A DNA stretch of 64,000 bases from Globodera rostochiensis (lineage: Eukaryota > Nematoda > Chromadorea > Rhabditida > Heteroderidae). A model generated the notes under the pieces. That model worked only from the letters and a program-made list of their open reading frames with translations. It had not been told where the DNA came from and searched no databases. The translations under genes and the position numbers were made by a program. The stretch is from positions 207,985 to 271,984 of the forward strand of contig JAEVLN010000003.1 of the NCBI GenBank assembly GCA_018350325.1. The letters are read 5' to 3'. Below, piece by piece: positions 33,607-47,409 of this stretch (positions within the stretch are counted from its first letter, which is position 1; every line of letters starts with the position of its first letter).

Positions 33607-36600
33607 TCACAGCTGTTGATCTCCTTCGTCTTCGTCGCTCAATGCGGACGAACACTGGGACGAGGAGTGGTCATCACTTCCCGCCATGATTGGGCCGATC
33701 AGCTCTGAGTGCACAATGCCGCCGCCGGCGGCGCTGCCGTTTGGCATCAGTGTGGTGATCTGCTCTGTCCTGATCAGTGCGCTGGCGCTTGTCCTTTGAA
33801 GAAAAACAATTTTTGTAATTTCGGGCCGCGCGGACGGGGACGGGGGGGGGACGGACACTCACCGGAATCCGTTTTCACAAATTTTCAAGTCCGTGTGGCT
33901 GATGATGGGCTTTTTCCGCTTCATCATCGCGTTCGCAATTGTGCTGTGCCCGTTGGGTATGCCAATGCTTCCATTATTCCATTGGTCTTTGCCTGTTGTG
34001 ATTGATTTTGATTGATTGATTGATTGGGTGGGGAGAAGCATTTACTAATTATTTCATTTCAATTAAATTTTTCAATTTTTTATAGCAATGCCCCCGGGCG
34101 ATCATTATATTATAAAGCTTTTGAAAAAGAAAATACCTTTGAAATTGACGATTCAAGAAACTTATCGAGAATCTCGAAAAAGAAACCCGCATCGTTTGGG
34201 TCCAGCCTCCATGGGCACTTTACTGTTTTGCCACTCCCAAAAATTTTATTTGCACTTTTTTATTGGTAATTTGTCACCACGCCGAGGGCGTCATGGGTGC
34301 TTCAATTCACGCCGGGGGGCATATTGTGCCTTTCTTTCTTACTTTATTTTTATTATTGGTTAAACAAAAAAGTGCAAATCCGGCATCCGGCACCCACCTG
34401 CCGCATGGTGATGATTGTTTGCGCCCGTCGATGCACCGCCCACTGTCCAATCCTCGGGCTGTGGCTGAACAATGTTGTGCAGCGTCTCGTGCTGTCGCAT
34501 TTGAAGTTGCGTGTTCAGCAAGCTGCAAGCATAACATAAAAATGTTATACAGAATTTTCCAACAAAAAAAAATTTGAATAAAATATTAAAAAAAAGTGTG
34601 CCGTCCATCAGACTGACTGACCCGTAAAGAATCCAATTGGTAGCAGAGCCCACGTAGGGCAACAGGTGCAGACAGTAGATGATGAACAACAACATGTCCG
34701 ACGTGGACTCGGAACGCCCGTCGCCCCCGAACGCGTTCATCCAAATGGCGTACAAAACAGTGCACCTTAAAGAGCGAAGAAGAATAGCGCACCTTGACCC
34801 GGTGATTGATGTTGTTGGCGCTTCTTGATCGGATTTCGATCAAATCACAGTTATTGGATTAGGGTTGGCACCCTGTTCCCGACCCCGCAAGTTTATGCCA
34901 TGTTTTTCGACCCCGATAACCCCGACCCCACACAGTCCCACCCCCGAAAACCCCGACCCCTCATTAGTTTTGGCTTAAAATAGCTTCTAAAACTTAGAGC
35001 TTTCAAGTGCTATTTGTTGGTTTGGTAGCGTAACAATTTTGTTGGCACTAAATCCGGACGAATCTGGCATCCCAGACCCAAAAAATGTCCGAAAACCGGT
35101 TACCTACACAACATCCTTGATGTGTACCACTGATTCTTACAACTATAAATCTTGGTCTATAAAAAAGGGAGCTAAACTCACCAATAGGGTGTCCAACAAA
35201 TGAAATACAATGCGGCGATCAGACTAAAATTTGTCAAAACAAAATTATTGAACAATTTAAAATTTAACAATAATATTAATAATTAAATTTTACGATGTAT
35301 AAGTGGTGATCCGACGCAACGGAATGCCGCTTCGAAGTTGTCTGAAAAATGGCTTAAAAAACAACGAATTCACACAATATTATTCACTTTGTATGCCTGT
35401 ACAGCTTGCGGATCAGGCGTGAATTGAAGTACACAATGAGCACCAACGGAACACAGTAGCCGAGCACAAATGTGCTGGACGTGAACCTGAAGTTGATTAT
35501 GTGTAAAATTATGGCATTTTAGTTCACAAACAATTCAAATCTGGCATCAATTTTGACCAATTTAAAATAGAAGCCCCCCTCTAACAGTCGGTCCCAATTC
35601 TTGAGGATCCCGATAGACAAGTCGTCGAGAAACTCAAAAAAATGATATTTTTGTCGAGACAAAATTTCGTTTCGAGAATCTCGACTTCGTCGAGAACTCT
35701 CGATCGGGGTCCTCCATATGGCTTTAGTTTTAAAATTTTTTTAAATTATCAAAAAAAACCAAAATTTTCTTACCAGTAAAACACCAGCGGTGGCAACATG
35801 TCGGAACACCTTGGAAAATTTAAAAGGATTTTATTTTTTTACATTATAAAATGGCTAACTGTTGTTGTACACACAACAAACATACTTGAACACGCGAACT
35901 CTGGTGATGTTCACAACGCCAACGCGCTGCTGGTCGGGCAGTCGTAGTTGATGAAGCTTAACAATTAGTTTTGTATTCGTTTTTTGGATATATAAATTAA
36001 AAATTAAAATCAGAGATACTCGTAATTGAATTTTAAATATTCAATAATCCATAATACGTAACAGGCAAAATACACGACTCAAAGCAATCAGTAAGCCCCA
36101 AAAAACATTTAATTTTCAAATACGTAAAACGTAATTACGGCTCGAGAGTCTCGGTCTCGGTTCTCGAGTCAAGAAATTTCTCGGTTTTTTTGGGTCTCAG
36201 TAAATTTCAATTCCCGAGCATCCCTAGTAAATGCCTACTAATAATTTTTGGGCAATTTTTTTATTTACCAAAATTTCATTGGCACGCGCATAGGTTAGCA
36301 TTGGCAAGAGAAGCAAAAAGGCGAGTGTCCACAGCGCTGAAAGGAGTAAAAATTTAAATAAAAAGGCGCAAATAAAATGCTTAAAATTAAATCCCATTTA
36401 TATATAATATATTATTTCAATAAATTGATTAAAAAGTTGCATAATTTACTTTTACATTTGACTTATTTCGCGCACAGAGTTGGACAAACGGGGGATTTTT
36501 TGAAAAAAATTAGGACCGGACCTTCAGAATTTTAGAACTCGGGAATTTTTAAGCTAAAATCCTGGGTTTTCCGGGGTTTTTTCCCGATCAAAGCCAGAGC

Positions 36601-38428
36601 TTTAGCCCGGAAAGCATCTGATCCCGGTATTTTCCCGATCAAAATGTTTGAAATTAATTTGATTTAAATGACTAATGGTAATGTGTTATAATTCAACAAT
36701 GCATATATTCTCATTTTGGCCCACCTAAAATGGTGCCGATTACAAATTTTCGTGATCGAAATGTGCGTTTGTACGGATGACAAACGGCCACCCAACGATC
36801 AAAAGACAATGCGGTGATCAGAAATGTTGAAACAATTCGGCCCACTGATCCACAAACGTGATGCCTGTAAAATGGCGGTATTTGTTCAGGTGGCAGTATT
36901 AATTAATCAATTAAAATAATCTTTTGGCTTTATTTAATTAATTTTAATAAAAAGTACAATTTGCAAACCGGCGTGCCAAACATCCAAAAGCCGATGATGC
37001 TGTCCTGAATTTTGAATTTTTTTCTATTTTTTGTCCTCAAAAAAAAATAGACAAATATTTAATTTTAAGTGAAAGAAAGTCGGACAAAAAGGCTAACTGT
37101 GTAACAAAATTTTCTCAAAAATAAAAGAGAGTCCAAAATTGCCTTAAAAAGAAAGAAAAAAAATATGCAAAAATTTTAAATTTGTGTAAAAAATGAAAAA
37201 ATTTTATAAAAGATTAAAATAAAATATAACTATTTTCAAGCATAGAATTTTTTAAAAAATGTAAAGAAGAATGGTAAAGGGTAAATTATAATTGAAAAAA
37301 AATTCAAAAGCATTTAAAAAGCGTTTTTAATAAAATAATAATAATAAAACAAACAAGAATTGCTGGAGGCAGTGACATTGACCTTAAATTGGTGAATTAA
37401 ATTAAATTTTGTACACTTTTTTTGCAACTTTTAGTACTCACATTAAAAAGTCGACTACGCAAAGTGCCTAAAAACATTAAAAATAAAATAAATTTAATAA
37501 AAATAAATAAAATAAATATTTACGGCAATGTAAAGCATTGTGTTGTCGGATGATCGCCGTGTGCTCGACCGTGGGGGGCGTGCGTTGGCCAACTGATTGC
37601 CACGAAAAATGCCGTAAATCAGTGTCAGCACTGAGGCTGAAATTTGATGAATTTTGTTTTTAAAATATATTTTAATTTAAATATCAAAATCAAAATATTT
37701 TAAAAAGTAAATTAAATTAAATTTTACTTTTTAATTTAAAATTTAAGCTTTTTTATATATTACGTATAGTTTATTGTAGCAAAATATTTAATAATTATAA
37801 GAAACTCAATGGCAATTCTTTTCACAAAATAAATATTGTTAAATTGGAAAAAAATATATATTTAAAAATAAATGCTCATAATTTACAAAACAATCAAAAA
37901 ATAGAAGAAGCATTTATTCATTGTGTTGGGTTGCTTTCTCACCATTTCCGCACACGCCGACCACCAAACAAAGCGTAAAAATCACCACCACCGCAAGCAC
38001 ACGCGGTTGGAGTTCCTGGCAAATGCACACAAATTTTGTTTATTTGTTAGGGCACTTTTTTTGTCAAATAAAAATTGCCCCGGGGCAACTTTTTTATCAA
38101 ATAAATTGCCTCCGGGGCAACTTTTTTATTAAATAATTTGCCCCGGGGCAACTTTTTTATCAAATAAATTGCCTCCGGGGCAACTTTTTTATCAAATAAA
38201 TTGCCTCCGGGGCAACATTTTTATCAAATAAATTGCCCACGGGGCAACTTTTTTATCAAATAAATTGCCCACGGGGCAACTTTTTTTTATCAAATAAATT
38301 GCCCCCGGGGCAATGTCAAATAAATTGCCTCCCACCTGGATGGGCGGGTAAACGTTGCGCACAAAAAATTCCTCGCCCCCCGGGCACAGATGCGTGCCGC
38401 GGTCGGTCAGCGTGCAAGCGTCGTGCAT
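33607..38428 (-). CDS. Rhodopsin-family (class A) GPCR, probably peptide or amine receptor
   Basis: Sixteen exons (5' to 3'): 38428-38336, 38015-37943, 37636-37524, 37467-37442, 36999-36958, 36864-36725, 36336-36269, 35956-35886, 35809-35774, 35486-35397, 35341-35294, 35223-35182, 34765-34622, 34522-34398, 33992-33863, 33793-33607. They give 475 codons plus stop. Features in order: TM1 ending VVGVCGN, a long Arg/Ser-rich first loop, TM2 CVVDFLIIIGF, WMFGTPVC entering TM3, TALSFDRWVAVCHPYKR (DRW in place of DRY), TM4 LAFLLLLPML, a Cys in loop 2, TM5, TM6 YFICWTPYW, and TM7 ATNWILYG where NPxxY is expected. The cytoplasmic tail is about 120 residues with His-rich and Ser/Asp/Glu stretches. The fifth exon uses an acceptor inside GACAG/CATC to keep frame. 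Exon 10 ends at a GC donor (TACAG/GCATAC). The first intron carries a CCGGGGCAAC minisatellite. Ligand unknown. Confidence 0.9.
36134..36231. repeat. CTCGAG-type dispersed element in a GPCR intron
   Basis: GGCTCGAGAGTCTCGGTCTC to CCGAGCATCCCTAGTA. It shares GAGTC(A/G)AGAAATTT, CTCGGTTTTTT and GGTCTC with 29165-29277 and its right end with 128-136. It lies wholly within an intron. Confidence 0.55.
38050..38335. repeat. Minisatellite of about 32 bp in the first GPCR intron
   Basis: About eight tandem units of (TTTTTTATCAAATAAATTGCC + TCCGGGGCAAC), with CCCGGGGCAA, CCTCCGGGGCAA and CCCACGGGGCAA variants. Each unit is a potential small hairpin (TTGCC...GGGGCAA). The array ends at the donor of GPCR exon 1 and explains the spurious open frames on both strands. 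Confidence 0.9.
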
Positions 38429-39079
38429 ATTTCAAAAACAATAAAAATCTAAAAAAAATTAAAACAATTAAATTTCTATCATTATAAAAAAATTGCAGAA
38501 TTGATTTGAGATGTAACATTTAATAAAATACATTTTAATTGTTTAGAATATATAATAAAAGAAAATCGATGCAAAAAGAAATTTGCCTATAAAATATTTG
38601 AGGGGAAGAAGAAGAAGAGATATTTTTAAATAAAAATGAAATTTGATGAAATTAGTAATTAATTTTGGAAATGATTTTTTATTTATTTCCAAAAACAAAG
38701 TTGACCTTTTTTTCAAAATTTATACTTAATGGGATTATTTTAAAAAAATGTAATTTTAAATACAAAATTAGGAATTTTTTGATGGTTGGAATAGACAAGT
38801 GACTAAAGATGATGAGTAACAACAACAAAACGCCACAACGTGCCGGCATACAAACAGACAAATGACCCGCTAATTATTAATTAAAAATGTTAAAAAGGCA
38901 TTTGGAAATGAATAAAAAATGCCATTTTTGTTAATCTAAAAAAACAAAATTTGTCACTAAATAACTAACTACTTAAGTGTAATGTTTGATCGCAACAATT
39001 ATTATAATTTGGCCAAAAAGAGGAACAAAAAAGAAAGTTGGGAGCCGCCCGCCCCCTCGGGGGATGATGGGGCGGGTGG

Positions 39080-39137
39080 GGGGCGGAAGACGCCAATTTG
39101 CAAACCGGCATGCCAAACGTGCCAAAAGTCGATGAAG
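39080..39137 (-). pseudogene. Duplicated GPCR exon remnant (loop 1/TM3)
   Basis: On the minus strand this segment closely matches GPCR exon 5 (36958-36999) and its flank: GACAGCTTCATCGACTTTTG against GACAGCATCATCGGCTTTTG, then GTTTGGCATGCCGGTTTGC against GTTTGGCACGCCGGTTTGC. One extra base in TGGCACGTTTGG breaks the frame, and no other exon accompanies it. It lies upstream of the GPCR start, so it is a relic of a partial duplication. Confidence 0.75.
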
Positions 39138-42100
39138 CTGTCCAAAAATGAATAATTTTTGAAAAAATTTACTATTTTTGTCCGCGCTAATTATTGCCGC
39201 GCGAATTATGGCGCCTCAGAGCGCGAATAATTAACGGGACACCAGCGGAAACATTTAAATCGGCACACGAAATTATGCACAAATTTATGAGAAATTTTAT
39301 GAATTTAAACAAAAAAAGGGGCGGGGAGGGGGGAGAAGCCAATGAACAAATTTAATTTTAATGTAACAAAATTTATTCAAAATAAAACAGAAAGTCAAAA
39401 ATGCCAAAAAAAGAAAAGATGTGCAAAAAATGCTTAAATTTAAGGGGAAACATTTATTTACAACAAATTTTTGTAAAAAATGATGAAAGTAGAGCCCGGA
39501 CTGATCGAGATCACCCTTGACCGATCGAAACGCGAACCTCGAGCAAAATTTGATCATTTGCATGAATTTTGGTCAATTCTCAAAAAGATTTCAATCAAAA
39601 TTTTGTCTCCAATATTTCGAAATATTTTAACAACGAATCGGCATTCAATCTCTAATGTAAAAACCCCTGATTTGTGTTGCATATGGAAAAGCTGAAGATC
39701 CGTACTTAGGTATTATGTATAAGAATTGTTGATTAAGCTTAAAAGTAGTGCGGGATCGGAATTGTAAAGAAAAACCTCGGGATCGGAATTAAAAACCGTA
39801 AATATACGGTAACAAATTGATCAAATCCCGGTCAAAAAACATGCCTAATTTTGACTTGAGCTCAATTAGTGCCTTAATAATGATGGAGCCGTCAGAATTA
39901 TGTTGCCGTTGCCAACACGCTGACATGCCATGCCACCACAAAAACTCGATGCATTGGGCCCCCGAAAAATATTTGAACTTCCGACGGATGACGGGGACGA
40001 GAACGGACGGACGATGGACGGGAGGGGAGGGGGGGGGGCGGGTGCTCTCTGGGCCCACAGAGGGAGACTCTCATTTTTTCAGGGAAACGACGAGAACGGA
40101 CGGACGGGGCGGGAGGGGGGAGGGGGGGGGATGAGAAGATTCTCGAACTTAATTAATGAGTCGGGACGGGACTGAAGAAGAAGAAGGCAACAACGCGAAC
40201 ATCTCGAGACTTGGGAGGGGGGCCTATGGGAAAAAGAGGGGGGGGGGGGGGACGGGAGAAATTTTCTCGGAATTGAAATGAGCAAGGCTTTCAGCTTCAT
40301 CCTTTCTCTATTCTAAGCCTTGAACAAATTTTTTGTTTTGTTTTGCTTTTTGTCTTAACATGTCAAGAGAGGGTCGGGTTTTTGCCCCTGCGGCGATGAC
40401 AGCAAACTTTTTGACAAATTACATTAATTATAAGTTGAAGTGCTTGCAGCATGCTGCTCATTTGTCAGCGTAGTTCGCAACGATGGTATTGGCATGTGTG
40501 CCAAATTTAGCAATGTTATCCATCAATTAGCACATTCATTGTGTGCGGCACGGGACAGGGAAGGGGAAAAACGTAAGGCAAATGAGTGCATAATGAGGGG
40601 CTTATTGGTTGGTGGCAACATCGCTTGGGGCGATGTTGTGCCTAATTAGCGCGGCATTTGGGACACTGACCAAGACCCTCTCTATACGCATAGCGCGGCA
40701 CAAAACGAAACAAGTACGGCTTATTAAAAAAAAAATGATGCGTTTTTGAATGCCACACCATCCCCTGAGGGGTTATAGTGGCTAGAGTGTAGTAGTAACT
40801 TGATTTGTGCAAATTTGTACTTCCTCAACAAAATATATTAAGAGCAAATTTGTGAGAACTTTTCTTGAGGGGGAGTCAGGGGGGGGGGGACGGGACGAAG
40901 TCAAAGCTCATCATCATAAGCCTTTCCCCTCCAGCCAGGGACACTGTGCCCCCCCCCCCCCCCCCCCGGCGCTCCTCCCAATAAAACGCGTCCCCGTGGG
41001 GCCCTCTTTATGGACAAGACAATTAATCCCCCCGGGCACTTAGCAGCACAGCGGGCAGATGCTCTGCCTGACGGAAGGGTGAGAAAATTGAGACATTTGG
41101 CGCCGGAAAAGCAAAAAGTTATGCGAATGAGGCACGTTTGGATGGCACACAAATTTAGCGGCGGCGCGTTGCGAAGTGCCGCTAGACATTTCATCTACAT
41201 TTTGCGAGGCATGGGCGCATATTATGGACGGCACGGCACGGCACGTGCCAGATTGATTCCCAGTTATTCGATAAGAGAATGAATGATGTGTGTGCCACAC
41301 CATTTTGGCAAGTGCCAATTTTGTGCACCACTTATCATTTTCAGCAAATTTATCTTCTCAATAAATTCTTTTTTGATCCGGCAACCCCCGCGGGCTTTGT
41401 TTTCGGGCATTCTCTCCGCACATCCGCCTCGTGGTTTCAAAAATTATGTACAATGGCACAATGAGTTCTTCGCAAAAAAATTTTTGTTCCTTTTTACGCC
41501 CGAATTTTTTTTCTTCTGATTTTTATGCTCAAAAAATTCCCATAGAATAAATGATACAATTCAGCGGTGTGTTGAGGGGGGAGAGCATTTTATTGGAGTT
41601 TGATAAGACAAGGGCACACATTAAACATTTCTTGGAGAAAGCGACGACAGGTGGCAGCACCCACCGGCCTCAAATGCTTTAAAAATGCCTTCGGGGGACA
41701 AATGGGTGGGGGGGGGGAGGGGGAGGAGCGGCTTGTACCCGGCGGGGCCATCAGTGTGCAGTTTAAGTTTAATTAATTAGTCTCCGTTTGACAAAACAGC
41801 CATGTTGAAATGAGAAAAATGTTGATGATGGACATGGACATGGGCAAACTTTGATGCTGGCTGCACCGGGCGGGACAAAGCGTCCGCCCACGCGCCCAAA
41901 TGATGGACAGGGGGGGGGGGACACAGACGGCACACAAACAACAGAATGCCAAGAAATGTTGGAAAGAGAAAAATGCCAAAAATGGTGCTAAATATAAAAT
42001 TTGTTGTTAGAAAATCCGGGATTATCATGTCAAAATTCGGTCAAAATGCGGGATTTTAGGGGATTTTAGTAATTTCTGTCCAAAGCTAACATTTTTTTGT

Positions 42101-44244
42101 GAAGGCAAATGATTTGAATGCTAAAAATGGGCCCATTCAGCTTAATTAAATCGACAAAGGCTTTTCGGTTTTGTTAAAGAAAGCAAAATTTTACCGAGAA
42201 AAAGTTAAGAAAATGCAAAAAATTTCACAAAATTTTAGCTACAATTTTTGCGTTAGAATAGAAAATGGCATTCATTTCGACGTTAATCAACAAGCCAATT
42301 ACAAAGTTTGCAAATTAATTAATATTCAAATTCAAAAGCTATCGATTCAAAAATCCGTCCCCAAATAAATTTGTACGAAAGTTTCTCACACGAAATATCG
42401 CCATCATAAAATTCAGTTAACGCTGTTCAAAATTTACATGTGAATTGTAAAGAGTTTGGTGCGGTCGCTTTGCATGCAAAAGAAACTGTCGTCATTTGCC
42501 CCGGGGGGAAAATGATGAAAGAGTCGCTTTTTTTTGGCCCCGGAGGGGGGCGGGGGCGGGGGGGGGGTTTGATCTTTTTGGCAGCTACATCATCGCCCCG
42601 CCCCCACCCGCCGCCCCTTTCCCCGGGGGGCAATTCTCGCCCAACAATCTCGGCCGCATCTTTTCTGATCAAATCAACAGCAGTGTGTGTGCTCTATCAA
42701 AGCCCCAAACACTGATCGAGTAATGGACACAAAACTTTGATCTTTGCAAGAAATTCAGTGAAACGATGAGACATTCCACGCCCCGTCGGCGGGCCATTGA
42801 TTTTATTTTTTATTTTTGGGACAAAACAAAGTTTTTTTTTGAATAAATTTCAATGTTTAATTTTATAGATATTAAAAATTAGAAAGGATTTAAAAATAAA
42901 TATATTTTTTAACTCAAAAATAAAATTATTTTAAAACGTTTCACAAATTTCATCAAATATTTTTTAATCAAAATGCAACGGCAAATAAAATTGACTGTTC
43001 CAAAATGACAAATATTAGCCCAACAAATATTCTTTTTGCATAGATTAATTAATTAATAATAACGCGGATAAATGCCACAAAATAAGAAAATTTGTGTGCC
43101 ACAAAAGGGGCAAAAAGCGAATTTGGGGTGGTTCCAAATTTGGCACAAACTCAGCACATGTCCAAGTTTATTTGAATCAATGCCAATCGTTGTAATTAAG
43201 CAAAAATGGTATAAAAATGCCAATTTTCCAAAACTTGTTACACAAAAAAATATGGCTGCTTTTTGTGAGCAAATACCGACTTTAAGCACACTTTCCGGCA
43301 CTGGCACAATAGGCGTCAAAAAAATTGTTAAAATTTTAACATTTTTAATTTTGGCAAAAGGTTAAACCATCCAGCCAAGTTTTTTTGTAATATTTATAAA
43401 TAATTAATTTTTTCAATAAAAATTAATTTAAAATCGCTTTTCCAAACATTGACACACTATTAGTGTGTACAATTTATGTCCAGAAATTGGCAATTTGTCA
43501 AAAATAGACGAAGAAGCTCTAGCGCCAGCAACTACATATTCACATCATTAATGGCTCTTAACGGCACGGCACGGCTTTTTGGATTTCTGTTTTATTCGTT
43601 AATATGTAACAAGCTTCTTGAACGAAAAAACTAAGCAGATGCCTAACAATGTAGCCAAAAACGGCACAAATATACATACATATATGGAAGTTAAAGAAAT
43701 TATGAAAAAATTGGGACCAAACTTCAGTCCCAAAATAGGACTTTCAGTACCAGCACCCGGGCCAGGGATACACATAATTAGGGCCCGGATTTATATTGAC
43801 TAAAAAACGCGAAATATTGACTTAAAATATGTGGATTTTTGGTCCAAGAAAAATTCATTTGTAGGGGGTGCATTTTTGGTTTGAATTTTTTTTTAATTTT
43901 TTAGGGGCAAATTTTGGCGTTTATTGCATTTATCTTAAGAAATTGGGAAAAAGTGCTTGAAATATTGAATTTCTTTCAAACATTTCGGAAAAATGCCTAA
44001 AAATTGCATTTTTCTCAAGAAAAAGGCCAAAATATTGATTTATTGTGGAAAAATGGCGAAATATTGATTTATTCTCAAAAATGCCAAAATATTGATCATT
44101 CTAAAATTTTTCGAAATGAATGCTATTTTTGGGCTTCTCTCATGATTCCTTATTCTACAAAAAAATAGGTTAAAACCTAAAAATCCGGGTCCTACGCATA
44201 ATTACGGGCTACGCGAATTACGCGGTTTTTGGATGTTACGGAGT

Positions 44245-44417
44245 AGGGTTGGACAAACCCGGATAATCTGAAACCGGTATGGGACAATTTTGGATAAAAA
44301 TTATCCGGTATTGAACGATGACAGCTAAATTATGCTGGATCTGGAACCGGTATCCGGGTGTTTTTGAGCTATCCGGTATCCGGGGGACCCGGATAATATC
44401 CGGTTTTGTCCAACCCT
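44245..44417. repeat. Foldback element with AGGGTTGGACAAA ends
   Basis: AGGGTTGGACAAACCCGGAT at 44245 faces ATCCGGTTTTGTCCAACCCT at 44417. The interior is composed of CCGGTATCCGGG, CCGGATAAT and similar words that can pair. A truncated relative ending in the same GTCCAACCCT lies at 56624-56745, and a possible left end (AGAGTTGGACAAACGGGGG) at 36477. Confidence 0.7.
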
Positions 44418-47021
44418 ATTACGGAGGATTAATGCCAACAAAATCAAACCAAACAAAAAGCAAACGTTGGGAAATTTGAATTTTTAAGGCAGACAAAATG
44501 CCAGAGGGGGAAGGAAGCCCATTAATTTTGTAAGAGTGCGAAAACATTTTGTTGTTTTTGGCTTAATTCTCAAATCTGTTGTTGCCCCCCCCCCGGGGGG
44601 GGGGGGGGCGCTTATTGCTGATTGCCCAGCGGGGCGGCATGAAGCGTTTAAAGGGCAGCAGCACCGCAGGGCATTTAGCATTTTTACGGACAATTTGAGA
44701 GCAAAGCCCCGACGAAAAAACGAAATGATTGATGATGGAGGATGGGGCAGAAGCAGAAAAACCCCGGAGGAGGTTTTGTCCGGTGGTGAAAAAAAACGGC
44801 TGAAATTTATGTGAAATGAATTTGAGCGTTCAGTGTGTGCATAGGAATGGAACAAATTAGTAAAACAAATCCATCTTTTGTGGGTAAAAAATGCCGAAGG
44901 CTTTTAAATTCTATGCCAAAATTTAGAAAAAAAAAATTTCACAATTTTCGATTTTCCATTAAAGCTAAAATAAAAAAAAACAATTTTATATTCCAAGATT
45001 TCCGGTTCAAATAACCAAAATTTCAATCATTAAAATTGTTTTTTCAATAACCAAAAAATCTTAAAATTTTTTTCAACCGATTAAAATAAAAGAAACAAAA
45101 ATTTTCAGGTCAATCTTTACAAAAACCTTTTTTTTAATCGAAATTTTTCCGGAAACGCGCAAGCGCAAACATTGCCAAGGTTGGCGCGCTTCATTCATCT
45201 TAATCATCACCCTGCCCCTGGGGGGAAACGGGGGGGGGGAGGAGGGGGTCTCGAATGTATCACACACTCTCGCGGCGATTCTCGAAAAAGGCCATGCTTC
45301 AAATAAATGGGGTCCCCAATTAAGGAGGAGGAAGAGGAGGCCCCGGGGAGCGGTGGACGCTGACGGCGCGGTGGCTGCCGGCGCCGCATATTGGCGGGTG
45401 GTGAAGTGTTGAAAATTGAAATTTGTGGACGCGCCGGGCAAAGAAGTTGTTGCCTTGGACGCTATTGGCACGGCACATAGACGGGAAAATGAGTTTGGGG
45501 GGAGGGGGGGGGGAGGAAATTGACCCAAAAAAGTTGGAATTTTGCAAAACAATTGGATGTGTGCAACATTCCTTGCAATTGGATGTGTGCAATATTCCTT
45601 GACCATTGGGGCATGAAATGCCGCAAATTTGGATTGGTAATTTAATTAAAAATTATTTAAAATAATAATTAAAATTGTCCTAAATATTTTTATTAAAATT
45701 TGAACTATTTATTAATTTAATGAACTATTTTTTGTTGCCTTTATTTAACTTGTAACGCACATAGGTTTTTTTGTAAAATATGCTAAATTCTGGAAGGTCA
45801 AGGACAAAATTTGAAATTCTTGACAAAAAAATTTGCACTTTAGGCAGGGGGGCATTGTGAATAAAAAATGCATAAAAATGTAATAAAATTTATTTAATGA
45901 TTTTAAATGTTTATTAATAATAGCCATTTTAGGGGGTGGGGCAATCAAAAATGTTGCATGGCATAATGGTTGTTAAAAGTTGATGGGGCGAGCAATTCGA
46001 ATGCCGGAAGAGGACGCGGCGGGGAGGGCACTCATTCCAATTTGGTCTCATTTGGGCACGACGGCAAATGCAATGAAACAAAAAATTAATTCCCAATTCC
46101 CAAGTGTTTTTATGTGGCTTTGGGGCTAAATTACACGACAAAAAGGCGGCATTTTTGATCAAATGCCAACCAATTTTTGTGGCATTTTTGACAAAATGGT
46201 ATTTAATAAGCTAATTAATGCCTGGTCTTTAATGATAATTAATGCATTGCTTGCTTTTCTGACATTTTCTGATCAAAAAATTGGCATTTAATTACGTGGG
46301 TAATTTTTGAGCAGCACTTTTACGGTTGGGGGTCAGGTGGTAATTATAATTGGGCATTTTAAATCAGCTCGGAGTACGGTAGTAATTAATATAAATTGTT
46401 ATTATGGGGAAGCAAGATTTTGAAATGTTGCGCCGCAGGGTGTGCGGGAGGGGAGGGGATGGGTGTGCCGTGCCGTTCGGTTTGGCAAAACTCAGTAATC
46501 CCCCCATATTATGGCCACATCACCTTGTCCGTCCGTCATTTAAGCTGTCGTCGTGTCAACCGAACGGGCGGGGGGGGGGGAGGGAGGGGAAGCACTGAAC
46601 TTTTGGCATTTTGTTGGCACATTTTTGTTTGAAAAAGTGAAACAAAAATGCCACACTTTTTACGCGGCGCCGGTGGTGCTGCTCAGCAGGCAGTCACGCA
46701 ATGCGGGGACGGGGACAACAGCAGACCCCGCCGGCGTCCACCAAATCACATTTCCCATTCACAAAATCAGTGCCCGCCCGCCCGCCCGCCCGCCCGCCTG
46801 CCGGGCATAAACATTTTTGTTGCGTGCGTGCCGTTGGATGAAAAAAAATTTTGAGTTTTTGGATGAAATTCCGCTTAATGTTTGTTGGTCTATACACATA
46901 ATGAATATTGAGTGTTAATTGAAAGTATTACACACAACTGATGAGAGATGAGGAAAAGAAAGCTTATAGTGAATAAAAAAAACGGAATTTTCAATTTAAT
47001 TATTTCGATTGTAGACTGAAG

Positions 47022-47152
47022 CCCGTACATGCTCTGACCGATCGAGCTTTCGGTCAAAAATCGTTCAAGATCACTAAAAAATTCAAAAAAAATCTTGATG
47101 AAACTTCGTCGATCTCGATTTCGGTCGACGAAGCTCCATGGTCCGGGCTCGT
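47022..47152. repeat. Hairpin element with AGCCCG...CATG ends
   Basis: AGCCCGTACATG near 47022 is matched by CATGGTCCGGGCT near 47138-47150 (inverted, imperfect). Interior words such as GACCGATCGAGC and TCGATCTCGATTTCGGTC are shared with the CGAGAATCTCG family at 31855, 35600, 39490 and 49918. Confidence 0.45.
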
Positions 47153-47409
47153 AGACCCTTGGGAAAAAATTGCGAAACCAGGAGGCTGAGGAGCTGTTAA
47201 AGTAAACAAAAAATTTAAAATCAATCAATCAGAAAACCCCCATAAATCGTCTTTTGTTTCTTCCTCATAAAATTGTTGGAACATGGAAATTGCCCGGGGG
47301 GGGGAGGGGGCAAAGGGCAAAAAGTGTGTGAATTGATAACGATACGCTATTAGAGGGGCGCTTGCTTGCTTCTTATCAGCATTTGGCCACAAATATCAAA
47401 AATTATGGC

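Noticed and set aside
40901..41318. GC-rich open frames on both strands (90-97 codons)
   Set aside because: Frames overlap on both strands, span a long C-run and contain tandem GGCAC words. No recognisable domain or splice sites.
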